Source: Eretmocerus hayati | Taxonomy: Eukaryota; Arthropoda; Insecta; Hymenoptera; Aphelinidae | Direction of reading: 5' to 3' | DNA: 64,000 bases | Assembly: GCA_029851415.1 (NCBI GenBank) | Contig: CM056742.1 | Coordinates: 12,503,736-12,567,735, forward strand | Shown: piece after piece, positions 25,901-32,348 of the stretch | How the letters are laid out: every line of letters begins with the position of its first letter | Numbering within the stretch: position 1 is the stretch's first letter | Notes under the pieces: generated by a model | What the model saw: only the letters and a program-made list of their open reading frames with translations | The model's database searches: none | Told to the model about the DNA's origin: nothing | Program-made: the position numbers and the translations under genes

Positions 25901-28900
25901 ATCCAATTCTATAAAATCACCAAAATTTTTCCAGCAGGCTCAAGAGTACTCCGTAGAAAATTAATTCTACTTTGAAAAACGATGATTGTCCATTCATATC
26001 ATTAGTTTCTGACATAGAATATCATATGCTGACTCCATAGGGAACAAAACTTTCTGCGACATATGTCAATCGAAATCGTTCCGAAAGCAGAGACGTCATA
26101 AGCCAGAAACGAAGGTTGCTGAAGGAGAGGCTCATGAGGAACAACCACCCGATGGTACAAATATCAATATGACATTGAACCCTTGTAGACCCAAATCCTG
26201 AATGGATGTTCCTTTTTTGATTCATTGTATTGCACAGGGTTTGGAATGAGGAATTCGTTTTACCCTTGCACCGACCCCTTTTCCGATTTTCAAATTTTAT
26301 TATTATTCTTCATAGCCATTGGTTGGCGAGTTCGATCGGATCTTGTGACTTATATTTGAACTAATATCTGGAGCTTTTCAACGCTTGATAAACGCTTTGG
26401 CTATCTAATATTTCTGTTATTTTTCTACTTCATCGAATTATTATTTTGTTTTACAAGACTGCAACTTAATATGCTGTAAATAATTTATTACTAACCATGG
26501 AAATCTACGCCACTATTAAAAAGTGATCTTTAATGGTAAGGTGTGTAGATCCTATTTCCGTTCAGACTGAGTGTTTTCAAACTTGATCCATGCACCTCAA
26601 AACTCAAACACAAATAATTCACGTTTCAAATACAAGACTTCAAATATTGACTTCAAGAGATCCCAGATGATAAAAGCATCAGGTTCTGGGCCTGCACTTT
26701 GGACATTGAAACAAAAGATATCTTTTCAAAGGCCTGCTCCTTAAACCCTATTTCCGGCAACTTTAAAGATATGAAAATATTTAATCACCCAAATTCATAG
26801 TTCGCACACAATGTTCTTCCAAACGAAGCCGTTAGAATTTACTATTATGTCATTTGGTTGGGTGTTTCTGGACTCAAGTTTGTTATTATATTGATTGCTC
26901 ATTATGATCAGTTGGCTTTATTTTGGGACGAAATCTGATACGTACTTTAAGTGATTCACACCAGAATCGTACGCATATCATGTTTTAAATTCAAAAAAAC
27001 ATTCGAGTTCACGGTGTTTTATGGGATTTATGGATTCCCCATATTTAAGGGGAATGAACTATTTCCAGACTACAGTTTTCGAACCTAAAACTCGAAAAAA
27101 CACTGGATTACTTCGGTAATGAATTACCCACAAAATACATAACTTTTCTTCGTTTGTTTCCTGAAAAAGAGTGATGGAGACGTTTCTCTGCCGGAGCACA
27201 TGAAAAATTAGGGCAGATTTTTTCTAACGCTGAAGTTTTTCCGTAGATAGCGATGATTGCGATCATTGTGCTGGTGTCTTGGAGGAGTTGGAAAATATTG
27301 ATGATGACTGCGACAGACATGGCATTACATTTATCAAAACTGAGGTATGTGAAAGAGTGTTAAATTAATATGGCGTGAGCCACGTTCGGCTAAAATGTAC
27401 ACTCTCGATATTATAAAAATATTTCATTTTTCAAGGATTTCAAGGTAGCCGAAGATTATGGAGTAACAGATTTTCCAGTCCTCGTTTATTACGAAAATCA
27501 AATTCCTAGTGTGTTTGAAGGGAACCTCGAAGAAGAAGAGGAAGTCCTGCAATGGTTGATTACGCAAAAAACTGAAGATCGGATAGAGTTAATAACCCGC
27601 ACCATGCTTGAATCTTTTGTTGAAGATACACAATATTTGGCTGTATATTTCTGTAAGTGTGAGACAGCATTTTGCACCCATATCCAGTTTTGATTCTTTT
27701 TAGTCTGTTTTCATACTAACATACAAAATATTTGATGGATGATGAAAGTACAAACATCTAATTATACAATCGATTTTTTTAAAGATAAGCAAAACTGTTT
27801 CATTTGCGATGAAATTCTCGAGGGGTTAGAGAAAATTGATGACGAGTGTGACGTCTTTGGAATTCATCTAGTGAAGATACAAGATCCTCAGTTGGCTAAA
27901 CGATATTCTATAAAAACGTATCCTGCGCTCGTGTACTTTAGAAATGGAAACCCATTATTATTTGAAGGTAACCGGGTTACTGATTGTGTCAACTCTTCCG
28001 ATTCATTTCTCACGAGAACGAAATTCAACCAATTTTATTCTTTTTTTAGGTGATTTACAGAATGAAGAGTCAGTATTAGAATGGCTGATTGATGACGACA
28101 ATCGAGAATTGGCTGATGAGATTGAATCTGTGAACGCCAGGATGTTGGAAAGGCTGCTAGATGAGTCCCCATTCTTGGCAGTCTTCTTCTGTGAGTATCT
28201 TTATCAGAGTCTTGGCTTTTGATAACCAAAGAGACAATTGATAAATCGATAATGATTTGAGCATCTAAACAATTCATTAATTCAAATTGCAGATGACGAA
28301 GACTGTCCTGAATGCGATGAAATAATGGAGGCTTTGGAAAAAATTGATGGAGAAGCTGACCTATACGGAATTGATTTTGTTAAAGTATCAGAGCCAGATG
28401 CTGCTGAGAAGTTTGGAATACTCAATGTACCTTCACTAGTATATTTCCGCAAGAAAGTTCCTCTCATGTACGACGGCGATCTCACTCAAGATGAGAAAAT
28501 ATTACAGTGGCTCACATCGCAAGATGTTTTCGAGATAAAGAATGAAATTGAAGAAGTTAATAAGAAGATGCTGGATAAACTTCTGGATGAAAATGAGTTC
28601 CTTGCTGTGTTTTTCTGTAAGATGCTTTAAAAATATCCGAGATGATCGATTTTCAGTCCAATACTTCGTACTTACATGTAATCATTTTCTTTTCTTATCT
28701 AGATGATCATAATTCGAAGGAGAGCGAAGAGGTCAATGCAAGACTCGAGAGCATTGATGGAGAAACTGACAATTTAGACATAACTTTTGTAAAAATGGCT
28801 GATCCGCGGTATGCAAGGAAATGGGGAGTAACAAAACTGCCGGCGATAGTTTATTTCCGCAAACGTTTCCCAAGTATATACAGAGGTTAGTCTTCCTTCT

Positions 28901-30686
28901 TTTTCAAAAAATAGTACATTATTGTCTTGGGTGCGTTGCTTAGTTGGGGCGTTATAATTCATTCCCCGAGCGAAGTGAGGGGAATAAGTTCTCCGCGCCC
29001 GAAATGAGCCTGCCAGTACAGGACAATAACAGGCATCTTGCATTTTTTTGACTCCCCCCCCCCCAAATGTTTGCCAAATCGAGATGAGTAGGGTGCAATT
29101 GGAAAGAAATTCCCAAAAATTGTTTTCATCTCGCGCAAATTGTTTGAAAGTGAGACGATTGTGTCCCTATGACGTCACACGGTGCAAGTCATCTTACTGT
29201 CAAACAATTTGCGCAAGACGAAGAAAATTTTTGGGATTTTTTCTTTAATTGCACAATACTTGTCTCGATTTGCTCGAATTTGCCAAACCTATTTCTAAAG
29301 AGTTCAAAGAAATTGCAAGACGCCGTACAATAGCGGCAGTCGGCGACTTTGTCGAGGTGACTTCACACAGCGCAAGTCATCAGACTTTCAAACAATTTGC
29401 GCGAGATGAAAACAATTTTTGGGGATTTTTTTCTAATTGTACCCTACCTATCTCGATTTGCTCGAATTTGCCAAACCTTTTTTCAAAAAAATGCAAGATG
29501 CCCATTATCATTTTCCCTCGTGAACAGCCCTAAAACCGCATTGGAAAGCGCCTTTTCGGATTAAAATGACAAAAAACACTTATGAGGTGAGTCCCTAGAG
29601 GTGAGACAGGAATGCCTATTACCTAGATTTCTATTTTCCCTCAACATTTCTTGTTTATGATTGAAATTTTACTCCGACATTCGGAACCACCTCTTGCGGT
29701 GACCACTCGGTTCTGTTATTTTACACTTGAAATCTTCGATTATTGCAAAAACCAAGCAGTACTGTGAAACACTCGAGTCCCGACACCGAAGATACTATAA
29801 ATAATTCTAATATGATTTTCCATAAGCTCCTGTTTCGGCGTCTCCGGTCGTAGTTTGGAACCCATCTAAAACTGGAGGTCCCGCACAAAAACTTCGAAAA
29901 GAGATTAAGAGTGCGCTAAAAATTTGTTACAAAATTTCTCTTTCATTTTCTATCAATTGACGATCCCACAATAGTTTCAAGCTTATTTCATGCTATGGGC
30001 GTTTTTTCTTCATTTTTTGAGAAAAAAAATCTTGAAAAAATTACTCAAAGTATAATTTTGCAGTTCACCAATTCTCCTGCCCAAAAATTTAGCTTGTCAT
30101 TGAGTTTGAGCCTATTACAATTATATCGATCCAGATTTTATTCACTTGCCAACATAATCAAGTTTGAAGACGCGAAAGGGTCTGTTTCAAGTATTTCTTC
30201 CATTCCACCACGAAAAACTCTAAAAAAATCACATTGTTACTCGAAATCTTCATTTTTACCGTTGATCATCATTGATTATGAATCGTTATCAGGATTATCT
30301 AATAAATCGATTTTGAGTATCAACTGATTGTATCATGTTACCAAATACGAGCAAGTCATTGCAGGGACAAAAGTGACAAGAGAAAAGAATGAGAGTCACG
30401 TATAAACTCTAATTTTTAATTCCAAAACAATCAGATTGTGAGTGATTAAAAAATCATCAAAAATTCTGAATAGATTGATCACAACTGACAAATTGCAGGT
30501 GACCTAAAACGAGAGGACGAAGTTCTAGAGTGGTTACGAAAGAATCGTTTCCGACAACCAGAGCTCAACATCTACATGTACATGCTGATCGCGGTCGCGA
30601 TCATGTTCGCAATGTACACGGGCTTCCTGTTATCATGCTTCCGGTCGGAACCACCACCTCCCGCAGTTCATCCAAAACAGGCGTGA
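776..30686 (+). CDS. Giant multi-domain thioredoxin-like membrane protein gene, 3' part (25 exons seen)
   Basis: This is the dominant gene of the window. Joining the 25 exons listed below gives one open frame of about 1,850 codons, or about 1,490 without the central low-complexity exons; the start lies upstream. The protein is a string of about 13-14 thioredoxin-like folds. Each runs: helix 'VTDEML..LI', strand 'LAVFF', a position that holds CxxC in only some domains, helix 'LEELENIDDE', strand 'FVKI', 'AKEYGI..LPALVYF' with the cis-proline, then 'YDGDL..EDEVLEWL'. Apart from the 27344/27436 junction, every splice junction is phase 1, so exons can be skipped or repeated without breaking the frame. 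The final exon gives a single membrane anchor. Family knowledge points to a PDI/calsequestrin-like protein of the ER or cell surface. From memory, Drosophila l(2)01289 is a similar multi-thioredoxin protein, but I could not test orthology. Exon edges are inferred from splice signals, phase and repeat alignment. Confidence 0.85.
1070..1252 (+). CDS. Trx-like gene exon, A type
   Basis: 183 nt, phase 1-1, acceptor TTCCAG, donor GTAGGC. It encodes YDHGDEDSMQVLTELEKIDDD, then IQFVKI and AKEFGIDSIPAIVYF with the cis-proline, ending NVYDG. No cysteine stands at the CxxC position, so this domain should not catalyse disulfide exchange. Confidence 0.85.
1339..1470 (+). CDS. Trx-like gene exon, B type
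   Basis: 132 nt, phase 1-1, acceptor ATGCAG, donor GTGAGT. It reads GDLQNEDEILEWLLSQ then IEDVTDEMLDRLV..IAVLF, completing the domain of the previous exon and starting the next. Confidence 0.85.
1596..1910 (+). CDS. Trx-like gene exon, fused A+B
   Basis: 315 nt, phase 1-1. A and B halves are in one exon with no intron at the usual YDG|DL junction (here TLYEGNLEDEEKVLKWL). It starts YDDNNDRKSQRVLAELENID and ends YVAVLF. The inferred donor is GTTGGT, again with T at +3, as at 919. There is no CxxC. Confidence 0.82.
2306..2488 (+). CDS. Trx-like gene exon, A type
   Basis: 183 nt, phase 1-1, acceptor TTTCAG, donor GTATGT. It encodes YDKDQKKSAKVLTELENIDDD, IAFVKI, AKEYGIDEFPTLVLF and HVYDG. The active-site cysteines are absent. 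Confidence 0.85.
2690..2821 (+). CDS. Trx-like gene exon, B type
   Basis: 132 nt, phase 1-1, acceptor CCATAG, donor GTAAGT. It reads GDLANEDQLLGWLLHQ then PEVTDEMMEKLI..LAVLF. A 4.26-kb intron follows. Confidence 0.85.
3525..4348. mobile_element. Non-autonomous DNA transposon with 21-bp TIRs
   Basis: 'tacaggcgtccctcgttcaa' plus C at 3525-3545 is matched exactly in reverse complement at 4328-4348. Inside both ends lie copies of 'gttcaacgcggtt'. The 824-bp interior has only scattered open frames with no transposase similarity that I recognise. Confidence 0.7.
4715..5175. repeat. Tandem repeat, unit about 142 bp, 3.2 copies
   Basis: Copies begin near 4715, 4856, 4999 and 5142, each with 'taggcatgttgcccctctga' or a close variant. 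Each full unit also holds 'ggaggcaacatgcctcag' and 'gctgatacgtgccagcaaac'. 'aggcatgttgcc' and 'ggcaacatgcct' are reverse complements, so every unit can form a hairpin. Confidence 0.8.
5719..5852. mobile_element. Short palindromic MITE-like element
   Basis: Two arms of about 52 bp ('gtagttttgttacgaaggac' and its near-complement 'gtccttcgtacaaaactatc') flank a short centre with 'cactcgcttcgctcgtgc'. It is a foldback structure without coding capacity. Confidence 0.65.
6296..6366 (-). repeat. tRNA-like (SINE head?) segment, minus strand
   Basis: On the minus strand a B-box-like GGTTCAAACCC lies about 40 bp downstream of TAGCTGCGTGGG, which resembles an A box. An anticodon-arm-like CTTTTGCTTCACAATAAAG lies between. 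Stem pairing is imperfect, so I read it as a tRNA-derived repeat fragment and not a functional tRNA. Confidence 0.35.
7082..7396 (+). CDS. Trx-like gene exon, fused A+B
   Basis: 315 nt, phase 1-1, acceptor TTACAG, donor GTAAGT. It encodes YDKDDKQDIRILNELENIDDE, IIRVDND, AKEYGIDHLPTLVYF and EGDLLNEDEVLKWLIEQ, then EEVTDEILSDLI..VVVYF. There is no CxxC. The open frame runs upstream of the acceptor, but that part does not resemble the domain. Confidence 0.85.
7615..7944 (+). CDS. Trx-like gene exon, fused A+B, with CX5C
   Basis: 330 nt, phase 1-1, acceptor TTTCAG, donor GTGAGT. It starts TGNCDEGDECEKILEELENID, so two cysteines flank the active-site position but are spaced CX5C instead of CX2C. 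It continues IVFVTTED, ARKHGIKTLPTLAFF, KGDIEDEDEVLSWL and ENDYVVVFF. Catalysis by a standard Trx mechanism is unlikely. Confidence 0.85.
8333..8653 (+). CDS. Trx-like gene exon, fused A+B
   Basis: 321 nt, phase 1-1, acceptor CAAAG, donor GTAAGT. It reads YKEGDKKSQKILQELENIDEE, VDFVKISDE, EKEYDLPSLPALVFY and TGDMMHEEEILKWV, ending HLAVFF. No active-site cysteines. Only a 70-bp intron separates it from the next exon. Confidence 0.85.
8724..8906 (+). CDS. Trx-like gene exon, A type, upstream of the cassette block
   Basis: 183 nt, phase 1-1, acceptor TTCTAG, donor GTAAGA. It starts YDEENEACQEILEELETID, with one cysteine at the second CxxC position, and ends PIMYDG. Its B half can come from the short exon at 9602 or, by skipping, from the full B exon at 16281; both begin GN L in the same phase. 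Confidence 0.83.
9602..9652 (+). CDS. Trx-like gene short B-type exon (alternative)
   Basis: 51 nt, phase 1-1, acceptor TTATAG, donor GTAAGA. It encodes GNLKKEDEVLEWLIEQK, the first third of a B exon, and then stops at a donor where normal B exons continue. It parallels the start of the exon at 16281 (GNLLDEAEVLDWMVKQK), which suggests a mutually exclusive or domain-interrupting alternative leading into the acidic exon. Confidence 0.7.
9653..10643. other. Intron before the acidic exon
   Basis: AT-rich. No repeat structure or additional exon was recognised. Confidence 0.5.
10644..11386 (+). CDS. Asp-rich low-complexity exon (acidic tract)
   Basis: Acceptor ACGCAG, entry in phase 1. About 45 residues of mixed acidic then Lys/Ser-rich sequence (KAKSSISKIK) lead into long runs of Asp with scattered Glu and Asn, split once by KGRTKARRHRTIANTKE. 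Two ends are possible. A good phase-1 donor AAAG|GTAAAG after 11339 would join to the next exon; otherwise the frame runs to a TGA at 11384-11386, giving an acidic C-terminus. Poly-Asp tails bind calcium with low affinity and high capacity in calsequestrin; a similar role here is inference. The coding repeat is a GAT/GAC microsatellite and its length probably varies. Confidence 0.65.
11387..13162. other. Intron between acidic and Lys/Thr-rich exons
   Basis: About 1.8 kb of AT-rich sequence with a polypyrimidine run near 12650. If the acidic exon ends at its TGA, the first part would be 3' UTR of a short isoform. Nothing else was recognised. Confidence 0.45.
13163..13507 (+). CDS. Lys/Thr-rich linker exon (cassette)
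   Basis: 345 nt, phase 1-1, acceptor CTACAG, donor G|GTAATT. It encodes DSCFYIGMGANSAKPTVPS, a CC pair, then Lys/Ser-rich and a Thr/Pro run (TTTTTTTPAP), ending KRGFFGSG. The thioredoxin fold is absent. The phase matches both the acidic exon before it and the B exon at 16281 after it. If the donor is not used, the frame stops at 13525-13527. The Thr/Pro stretch could be an O-glycosylated spacer (inference). Confidence 0.55.
13528..16280. other. AT-rich intron with one small palindromic element
   Basis: 2.75 kb with no coding that fits the gene. The only structured piece seen is the GC-richer palindrome at 16010-16132. Confidence 0.5.
16010..16132. mobile_element. 123-bp MITE made of GAGGCG/CGCCTC palindromes
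   Basis: 12-bp ends CACTCTAAATCT / AGATTTAGAGTG are exact reverse complements. The interior is several short hairpins of the form 'gaggcgaaagcgcctc', 'ggggcgtttttgcctc' and 'gaggcgcgttcgcctc'. No coding capacity. Confidence 0.7.
16281..16412 (+). CDS. Trx-like gene exon, B type
   Basis: 132 nt, phase 1-1, acceptor TCTCAG, donor GTAAGG. It reads GNLLDEAEVLDWMVKQKNDE, IEEINRDTLTKYIE and FLAVVF. It can complete the domain begun at 8724 if exons 9602-13507 are skipped. Confidence 0.82.
16982..17991. mobile_element. Decayed long-TIR foldback element, copy 1
   Basis: The left end has 'cagtacccgctgaaattgag'. The right end has 'ccattcattttgacgggaac' followed by TG, which is the reverse complement of the family end seen at 34676. 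Inner arms share 'aatcatcgat' and 'gcgggatcttg'-like blocks in opposite orientation. Its arms are much more diverged than in the 34676 copy. A decayed piece of the family seen at 1-291 lies inside at 17640-17720. Confidence 0.6.
19059..19719. mobile_element. Non-autonomous DNA transposon, ACAGGGTGT ends
   Basis: The left end 'acagggtgtttggaaaagta' and the right end 'cacttttcggacaccctgt' are reverse complements with few differences. Subterminal C-run and G-run blocks and 'aaacggttgga' motifs occur at both sides. The 661-bp interior lacks a transposase frame. Confidence 0.7.
19830..20153 (+). CDS. Trx-like gene exon, fused A+B
   Basis: 324 nt, phase 1-1, acceptor CTATAG, donor GTAAGT. It starts YKEEDPESPRILRHVELIDDE, then IKIVKMSDR, AKKYGFRDPPGITYF (Pro-Pro at the cis-proline site), YDGDIDDEEEILDWL and YVAVFF. 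No CxxC. Exons flank it by 3.4 and 4.7 kb of repeat-rich intron. Confidence 0.85.
20251..21350. repeat. Diverged tandem repeat, unit about 250 bp, four or more copies
   Basis: Copies begin near 20251, 20502, 20750 and 21001 with 'aagcagtcgaatgtacccgg' or variants, spaced 248-251 bp. Each also holds 'gagaatttcgatgtcataga' and 'cagccacggg'-like blocks. Several open frames here are by-products of the unit length. Confidence 0.75.
23117..24190. repeat. GC-rich duplicated block (two alternating repeat units)
   Basis: Unit A ('gcgggatccttcgctgatcc', 'aagggagatcttagtatctc') occurs at about 23117-23293 and 23705-23893. Unit B ('agccctgagtggtatcttgg', 'ataaccttcgggttggcgcc') occurs at about 23388-23690 and 23899-24187. 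The order A-B-A-B suggests a tandem duplication of about 0.5 kb. Base composition is far from the AT-rich surroundings. Confidence 0.7.
23294..23383. mobile_element. 90-bp MITE inserted in the GC-rich repeat
   Basis: It begins ACTACAAGAA and ends TTTTTTGTAGT, with 'tgtgcca' and 'tggcaca' pairing inside. The sister repeat copy at 23890 reads straight through without it, so this is an insertion. Confidence 0.65.
24855..25043 (+). CDS. Trx-like gene exon, A type, CKQC
   Basis: 189 nt, phase 1-1, acceptor TTTTAG, donor GTATGC. It encodes YSNDCKQCGRVLTEIEHIDDE, INFVKIDDK, AKEYGVFALPGILFF and VIYAG. It is the first domain in the window with a CxxC at the active-site position. Confidence 0.85.
25085..25178. 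mobile_element. 94-bp foldback element
   Basis: The left arm (GAAAGCTAATGGGACTTACA...) pairs with the right arm (...CCGTAAACCCCATTAACTTTC) over most of its length around a short centre 'gctatttgc'. It lies in the small intron between exons 25043 and 25241. Confidence 0.6.
25241..25378 (+). CDS. Trx-like gene exon, B type
   Basis: 138 nt, phase 1-1, acceptor TTACAG, donor GTAAGT. It reads GDLYDEQQILQWLMTQKDPSG, then EALEGEDLLNMIR and SLAVYF. Confidence 0.83.
25379..26040. other. Intron, AT-rich
   Basis: Nothing recognised apart from the flanking splice sites. Confidence 0.5.
26041..26154 (+). CDS. Small cassette exon with CDIC and a basic stretch
   Basis: 114 nt, phase 1-1, acceptor CCATAG, donor G|GTACAA. 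It encodes WNKTFCDICQSKSFRKQRRH followed by KPETKVAEGEAHEEQPPD. The CDIC sits the same distance after the junction as CxxC in A exons, but the rest of the fold is missing; a basic then acidic spacer replaces it. Inclusion or skipping keeps the frame. Identified only from phase, splice sites and the CxxC position, so it needs RNA support. Confidence 0.5.
26155..27246. other. Intron, AT-rich
   Basis: Nothing recognised apart from the flanking splice sites. Confidence 0.5.
27247..27344 (+). CDS. Trx-like gene exon, split A type (5' half), CDHC
   Basis: 98 nt, acceptor CCGTAG, donor GTATGT. It encodes YSDDCDHCAGVLEELENIDDD and ITFIKTE. It ends in phase 0, the only phase change in the set, because an extra 91-bp intron splits this A exon after the third strand. 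Confidence 0.82.
27436..27652 (+). CDS. Trx-like gene exon, A 3' half plus B
   Basis: 217 nt, starts phase 0 after TTCAAG and ends phase 1 before GTAAGT. It reads DFKVAEDYGVTDFPVLVYY, FEGNLEEEEEVLQWL, ITRTMLESFVE and YLAVYF, completing the CDHC domain. Confidence 0.83.
27785..27967 (+). CDS. Trx-like gene exon, A type, CFIC
   Basis: 183 nt, phase 1-1, acceptor TTAAAG, donor GTAACC. It encodes YKQNCFICDEILEGLEKIDDE, IHLVKIQDP, AKRYSIKTYPALVYF and LLFEG. CxxC is present. The next exon follows after an 82-bp intron. Confidence 0.84.
28050..28190 (+). CDS. Trx-like gene exon, B type
   Basis: 141 nt, phase 1-1, acceptor TTTTAG, donor GTGAGT. It reads GDLQNEESVLEWLIDDDNRE, IESVNARMLERLLDE and FLAVFF. 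Confidence 0.85.
28293..28616 (+). CDS. Trx-like gene exon, fused A+B, CPEC
   Basis: 324 nt, phase 1-1, acceptor TTGCAG, donor GTAAGA. It encodes YDEDCPECDEIMEALEKIDGE, IDFVKVSEP, AEKFGILNVPSLVYF, MYDGDLTQDEKILQWL and FLAVFF. CPEC is the closest here to thioredoxin CGPC and PDI CGHC, so this is the best candidate for a redox-active domain. Confidence 0.86.
28703..28885 (+). CDS. Trx-like gene exon, A type, last luminal domain
   Basis: 183 nt, phase 1-1, acceptor TCTAG, donor GTTAGT. It encodes YDHNSKESEEVNARLESIDGE, ITFVKMADP, ARKWGVTKLPAIVYF and SIYRG. No CxxC. Confidence 0.85.
28906..29574. mobile_element. MITE (GCGCCCGAAATG family) interrupted by a second element
   Basis: Left part 28906-29031 ('atagtacattattgtcttgg', 'ctccgcgcccgaaatgagcc') and right part from 29503 ('ccctaaaaccgcattggaaa') match the uninterrupted copy at 46054-46247. 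Between them sits the element at 29032-29502. It lies in the last intron of the Trx-like gene. Confidence 0.7.
29032..29502. mobile_element. Nested 471-bp element with 20-bp perfect TIRs
   Basis: Ends 'ggcatcttgcatttttttga' (29032-29051) and its exact reverse complement (29483-29502). Inside are several alternating-orientation copies of 'tcaaacaatttgcgcgagat' and 'atctcgatttgctcgaattt'. No coding. Confidence 0.75.
30499..30686 (+). CDS. Trx-like gene terminal exon with membrane anchor
   Basis: Acceptor TTGCAG, phase 1, ending at TGA 30684-30686. It begins GDLKREDEVLEWLRKN, a truncated B half, then a hydrophobic segment of about 20 residues (IYMYMLIAVAIMFAMYTGFL), a Cys-Phe-Arg boundary and a short tail with PPPP. 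The other domains therefore lie on the luminal or outer side, with a tail of about 15 residues in the cytosol (inference from topology). Confidence 0.85.
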
Positions 30687-32348
30687 GACGGCGGGATTAC
30701 CCGGGACAGATACTCATTATATATTTATAGGATCAAGAAGGCGTTAACGGATAAGCTCACGCCACTTTTGTCCTCCCCAACTGATGTGCATATAGTATTT
30801 TGAGCAATCAAGCTACAAATGCACTATATAGATACACCGACTCGTCGCCTTGGTTCAACCTGGGCGATTCGCCAAATATTAGACACCTATATGTATATTT
30901 CTGTGTACATATTATAATATGTATTTCGAGGGCATCAGCGCCCGGCCGACATTTGCAAGCGCCATATCCGAGCAATGATCTTACAAAAGCTGATTTATCG
31001 CAATATAAAGCGCAATCGACGGATCTTGGATAAATGAAATCTGTTAGTGCATGCGCACCACAACTATTAGTTAAGAATTTTTATCAAGTTCGAAATTGGA
31101 TAGAAAGATTTAGATGTTTAATTACTAAAATTTATGTAATAACGGAGGAATTTCTTCAAAGATTTCTAAGGAAATATAGATGAGAGTTATAAATCCGATA
31201 AATCATTTATTGAAAGACAGGTCAATGGTCTTGGTCTGATAATGTATTAGATTGTTGCTCGGAATATACATGCTGCACTAAACATTCTATGGCCCATTAT
31301 CATCAGCCCTGACCAGTTCCATAGACCATTTTTTTTTCAAATCTTAAGATTAGATTTGTGTTATAAGTTAGGAAGCCTGTCCTATTTGAAACCAATCAGG
31401 GTGTCCACCAAATATTCTGCAGGACAATTAAGGACTTCTTTTTAAAGACTTTAAGGACTTCAAGGACCGGTAGACACCCGGCTAATATTTCAGAGGATCT
31501 CCGGTATGATAAAAGAGATATTCGTTAAATTCATATTTTTCATGATTATTTGAAATCTGAAGGAGAACAGACCTTACTCTGGGCTTTTGTGAGGACACGC
31601 TATTCCTTAAATTTTCTACTCATCGTCCACTTACAATTTTGTTTTCGAATTAATTCTTGTACTTCGTACACTTTGTGGTATGTACATGCTTTCTATTCTA
31701 TTATTGTCAACATTGACTGTATAGATCAAAAAGAATCACAAGCTTTTGATGATTATCTGTCGCTTTTTGAAGGAAGGGAGAAGGAAATAAAGGAACTTCG
31801 ATTTCGGTTAGAATTTTCAACCAAAACACATCAATCGTGCTATAAATGAAGAGCCTCAAAATTGTGAAAATTGTCTATGTCTACTGGTCAAGCAAATTTG
31901 GGACCACACATTGGCTTAGATTAACACCGAACAAACTTGCCAAAATGTTTCGAATTACTCATTCTCTTTGAGCATACGAAACATATTATTGAAGGTAAAA
32001 GATCAATTATTATAAATAGCGACCTACACATACTTGCGTAACAATTAATTGCGATCAATACAATGTATTTTTAAGTACCTTACAAACTAGTTGATTATTT
32101 CGATACGATTCTTGGCACAAAACCCGTTATTATCGCCAACAGCACAAGATCAAAACTTGCCCTATGTATAATACAGCCAAAAGTGACTTGATATTAATAT
32201 TTCTACAAAAAATTTTGGATGTTGGAAAGATTTCTTTGCTTGATGGAGTAAATTTTCGATAGTAAAATTGTAGACTATACATCAACAACTACGGTGAATG
32301 CATCACAAAGACAGCCTGTTCTTAAAAAGGAAAGTTGTTCGAAAGTTG
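30687..32348. other. 3' flank of the Trx-like gene, then non-coding
   Basis: The first few hundred bases are the likely 3' UTR, but I could not fix a poly(A) site. A small palindromic remnant with 'agggtgtccacc' and 'ggtagacaccc' ends lies at about 31398-31479. The open frame at 31550 has no recognisable features. Confidence 0.45.

Noticed and set aside
31550..31849. 99-residue open frame in intergenic DNA
   Set aside because: No recognisable domain, and it lies in repeat-poor AT-rich sequence; chance open frame.
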